In this document: piece by piece, positions 4,971 to 6,784 of the stretch
Layout of the letters: the number at the start of each line of letters is the position of its first letter
How positions within the stretch are numbered: the first letter of the stretch is position 1
Origin: Pseudomonadota bacterium
GTDB taxonomy: Bacteria > Pseudomonadota > Alphaproteobacteria > Rhizobiales > Xanthobacteraceae
Length of the DNA: 6,784 nucleotides
NCBI GenBank assembly: GCA_023405565.1
Contig: JAEXXW010000099.1
Location: 1 to 6,784, forward strand
Direction: 5' to 3'
Notes under the pieces: model-generated
Databases searched by the model: none
What the model was told of the DNA's origin: nothing
What the model saw: the letters and a program-made list of their open reading frames with translations, nothing else
Translations under genes and position numbers: made by a program

Positions 4971-6784
4971 GTGTCTGTGCCGTCCACGGCTGAGGAAATG
5001 ATGGCGCTGCTGCCGGGATTGGACAGGCTTTGGGCGCTCACGCGCGGCCATCCAGAGGTCAAGATCGCCGTTCTCGACGGGCCGGTGGATCGATCATCTA
5101 TCGCCGCTGAGCATCTGGCGCCGGCAGGGGCGCTTGAACATGGGACATCCATTTGTTCGATTATTGCGGGCTCTGCCGATGGATTGGTTCCCGGTATAGC
5201 ACCGTCCTGTGAGCTGCTTTCGTTGCCGATCTTCGATGCCGGTGAGAATACGATTTGCACGCAGGAGCGCTTGGCCGAAGCAATTGAACAGGCGGTGACT
5301 GCAGGTGCCCGGATCATCAATATCAGTGCATCCCAGCAAGGTGGCCTTCTGGCTGCGAAGGCATCGCTTCTGAGGTCTGTCGAGGTTGCGTCTGCGCATG
5401 ACGCCATTCTTGTCGCCGCGACCGGTAACGATGGATGCGCTTGCGACACCATTCCGGCATCGATTCCGGGCGTGATCGCGGTCGGAACGCACGCCGCCGA
5501 CAATGCCCCAGTCCTGTGGAGCAATTGGGGACCGGGACATCGCGGGCAGGGCCTGACGGCGCCTGGCATCCAGATTCCAAGTGCCTGTGTCGGTGGTGGA
5601 TTATGCCGCGCAACGGGGACGAGCTTCGCAGCCGCGATCGTCAGCGCGGTCGCCGGCCTGTTGATGAGTTGCGACATTGACCGCGGCCTTCGACCGAGCG
5701 GCTCTCGCATCAGGAGAATTCTGCTCGACAATTGTGTGCGGCCGGAAGGCGAGGTGGACATGTCCGCCCCCCAATTGCTGGGACAGCTCGATGTCGGAGC
5801 CGCGCTGGATGCACTGACAACGTCATCATCGTTTGCCACGAGACGGGAGGGGACTTTGAACGAGTTTGAAGCACCGATATTGCAGCAAGACACCAGGCAC
5901 GGCACCAATGGTGCGGTCGCAGCCTTGGGACTTGATGCGCTTGCGGAGGCGCGGACCGGCGATTTGACACCCGCATCGCTGACGCTGGCGGATTGCGGCT
6001 GTGGTTGCGGCGGCGATGCCGGCAATGCGACGAGCGTTCCGGCCAAGACGCCACAGCCGTCGCCCCAGCTCGTTTACGCCATTGGGCGCATCGGTGTCAG
6101 CTTCATCAGCGCCGCGCGCCGGGACGCCACATGGCGTACCGTCAATGGCAGTCATGAAGGCGATCTGAAGCCAATCTCCAACGAGTCCCTGCGCGAGCTG
6201 TTCGCGAGGAGTCCGTACCAGGCACAATCGGTTGTCTGGACACTGAGCCGGTCGGAAGTGCCGATGTATGCGATCGTGCCGTCGGGTGCGTTCGCGGCTC
6301 TGACCTACGAATGGCTTGTCAGGGAATGGTCCGATCAGAACGTCGAATTCGTTTCCATGCCGGGTGTCCTTGCCGGTTCCGCAAAGCTGTATGATGGAAG
6401 CAAGGTCGACCTGCTGGTTCCGGACCTGCGCGGCATGTTCAGCTGGCAAAGCCGACGATATGTCGAAGCTCTTGTGGAAGCCAGAACAGCGGCAGATGCG
6501 GCGTTGCCGCCCGATCAGGTGAGGCGGGACATCAGCCGGTTCCTCGGAAAGATCTATTTCAGCATCCGCAATCGCGGACTGACTCCGGAAGAGCGTGCTC
6601 TGAACTCTGCCGCGACCAACGCTTTTAACTTCAGCCCTGTCATTACGGAAGCCGGGCGCGAGGGGCTGACGCTGCGCGACATTGGAGTCGAGAAGAGCCC
6701 GCTCAACCGCGAAGGCAGCGAATATTACGACGTACTGCTGACATTCTTCAATCCGAGAGATCGACAGGGGACCGCGCCATTGCG
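4971..6784 (+). CDS. PatA/PatG-family subtilisin-like protease (3' end outside window)
   Basis: 604 codons are visible and the frame runs off the window. Residues 30-283 form an S8 subtilase domain: Asp36 (AVLDGPVD), His57 (EHGTS), oxyanion Asn153 (ATGNDG) and Ser218 (GTSFAA). GCACDTIPASIPGVIAVG (155-172), SNWG and TAPG resemble the cyanobactin-maturation PatA/PatG proteases as I remember them. A linker (284-365) holds DCGCGCGG (341-348). From Val368, VYAIGRIG, ISAARRD, LRGMFSW (486-492), ERALNSAATNAF (541-552) and YYDVLLTFFNP (585-595) match the PatG-type middle and C-terminal region. There is no signal peptide, so it should be cytoplasmic and cleave a peptide or precursor. An in-frame TGA at 4962 limits the start to GTG 4971 (GAGGG 3-4 nt upstream), GTG 4977, or ATG 4998/5001 (GAGG 5 nt before 5001). 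Only 21 residues separate Asp36 and His57. The family call is firm; the substrate is unknown. Confidence 0.9.
   Translation, partial: MSVPSTAEEMMALLPGLDRLWALTRGHPEVKIAVLDGPVDRSSIAAEHLAPAGALEHGTSICSIIAGSADGLVPGIAPSCELLSLPIFDAGENTICTQERLAEAIEQAVTAGARIINISASQQGGLLAAKASLLRSVEVASAHDAILVAATGNDGCACDTIPASIPGVIAVGTHAADNAPVLWSNWGPGHRGQGLTAPGIQIPSACVGGGLCRATGTSFAAAIVSAVAGLLMSCDIDRGLRPSGSRIRRILLDNCVRPEGEVDMSAPQLLGQLDVGAALDALTTSSSFATRREGTLNEFEAPILQQDTRHGTNGAVAALGLDALAEARTGDLTPASLTLADCGCGCGGDAGNATSVPAKTPQPSPQLVYAIGRIGVSFISAARRDATWRTVNGSHEGDLKPISNESLRELFARSPYQAQSVVWTLSRSEVPMYAIVPSGAFAALTYEWLVREWSDQNVEFVSMPGVLAGSAKLYDGSKVDLLVPDLRGMFSWQSRRYVEALVEARTAADAALPPDQVRRDISRFLGKIYFSIRNRGLTPEERALNSAATNAFNFSPVITEAGREGLTLRDIGVEKSPLNREGSEYYDVLLTFFNPRDRQGTAPL
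5845..5858 (+). promoter_or_regulatory. Strong ribosome-binding site before an in-frame internal TTG
   Basis: GGGAGGGG (5845-5852, with GGAGG at 5846-5850) lies 5 nt before TTG at 5856-5858, which is codon 296 of the protease gene. Initiation here would give a separate product starting Met-Asn-Glu-Phe-Glu-Ala-Pro. That product would carry the Cys/Gly linker and the PatG-type C-terminal region but no protease domain. This is the best-spaced ribosome-binding site within the gene, better than those of the proposed main start. It may be chance, since GGGAGGGG here also encodes Arg-Glu-Gly. Confidence 0.35.
5991..6014 (+). other. Cys/Gly motif DCGCGCGG in the protease linker
   Basis: Codons 341-348 of the PatG-like protein read Asp-Cys-Gly-Cys-Gly-Cys-Gly-Gly. 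The motif lies between the protease domain and the PatG-type region, after a stretch rich in Ala, Leu and Glu (LGLDALAEARTGDLTPASLTLA, about 319-340) and before a Pro-rich spacer (357-365). I recall similar CG-rich linkers in other members of this protease family, so it may be a family trait. It could bind a metal, be a modification or cleavage site, or be only a flexible joint. Confidence 0.6.

Noticed and set aside
4748..6046. 432-codon open frame on the minus strand, opposite the PatG-like gene
   Set aside because: Its translation is Ser/Pro/Ala-rich with no recognisable domain, and it lies antisense to a gene with clear family motifs. Long antisense frames are common in GC-rich DNA.
5826..6449. 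207-codon minus-strand frame inside the PatG-like gene
   Set aside because: It is antisense to a well-supported coding sequence and shows no domain, signal peptide or membrane segment.

Overview
The window looks like chromosomal DNA of a GC-rich alphaproteobacterium, probably of the order Hyphomicrobiales (Bradyrhizobium-like). This rests on codon choice, high GC and the recollected look of several small hypothetical proteins. No rRNA, tRNA, insertion sequence or CRISPR array is visible. There are nine protein genes, two of them cut by the window edges.

Left part (1-1844): a minus-strand gene for a DUF2189-type integral membrane protein runs off the left edge. Upstream of it lies a minus-strand gene for a small exported DUF3828-like protein. 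A 121-bp divergent spacer then leads to a plus-strand gene for a 174-residue membrane-anchored or exported protein of unknown function. A perfect 12-bp palindrome lies directly before the start codon of that gene.

Middle part (1852-4657): five minus-strand genes are closely packed. In order of transcription they encode an HXXEE-motif membrane protein, two tandem small YjdJ-type GNAT acetyltransferases (paralogues of each other), a HAD-superfamily phosphatase with a GTG start, and a classical short-chain dehydrogenase/reductase. Gaps of 35 (or 44), 11, 6 and 63 bp suggest a single operon, at least for the two GNAT genes and the HAD gene. The mix looks like housekeeping or detoxification metabolism and points to no single pathway.

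Right part (4658-6784): a 300-bp divergent intergenic region has an unusually AT-rich stretch, a perfect TGTATATATACA palindrome over a candidate -10 box, a 7-bp-arm inverted repeat and short direct repeats. It precedes a plus-strand gene that runs off the right edge. This gene encodes a subtilisin-fold protease of the cyanobactin-maturation PatA/PatG family, followed by a Cys/Gly-rich linker and the PatG-type middle and C-terminal region. It is the most interesting item in the window. It has a full Asp/His/Asn/Ser active site but no room for the macrocyclase insertion of PatG. Its linker contains CGCGCGG in a context resembling a RiPP precursor, and a strong ribosome-binding site precedes an in-frame TTG inside the gene. 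Any partner genes (precursor peptide, YcaO, transport) would lie beyond 6784 and cannot be seen here.
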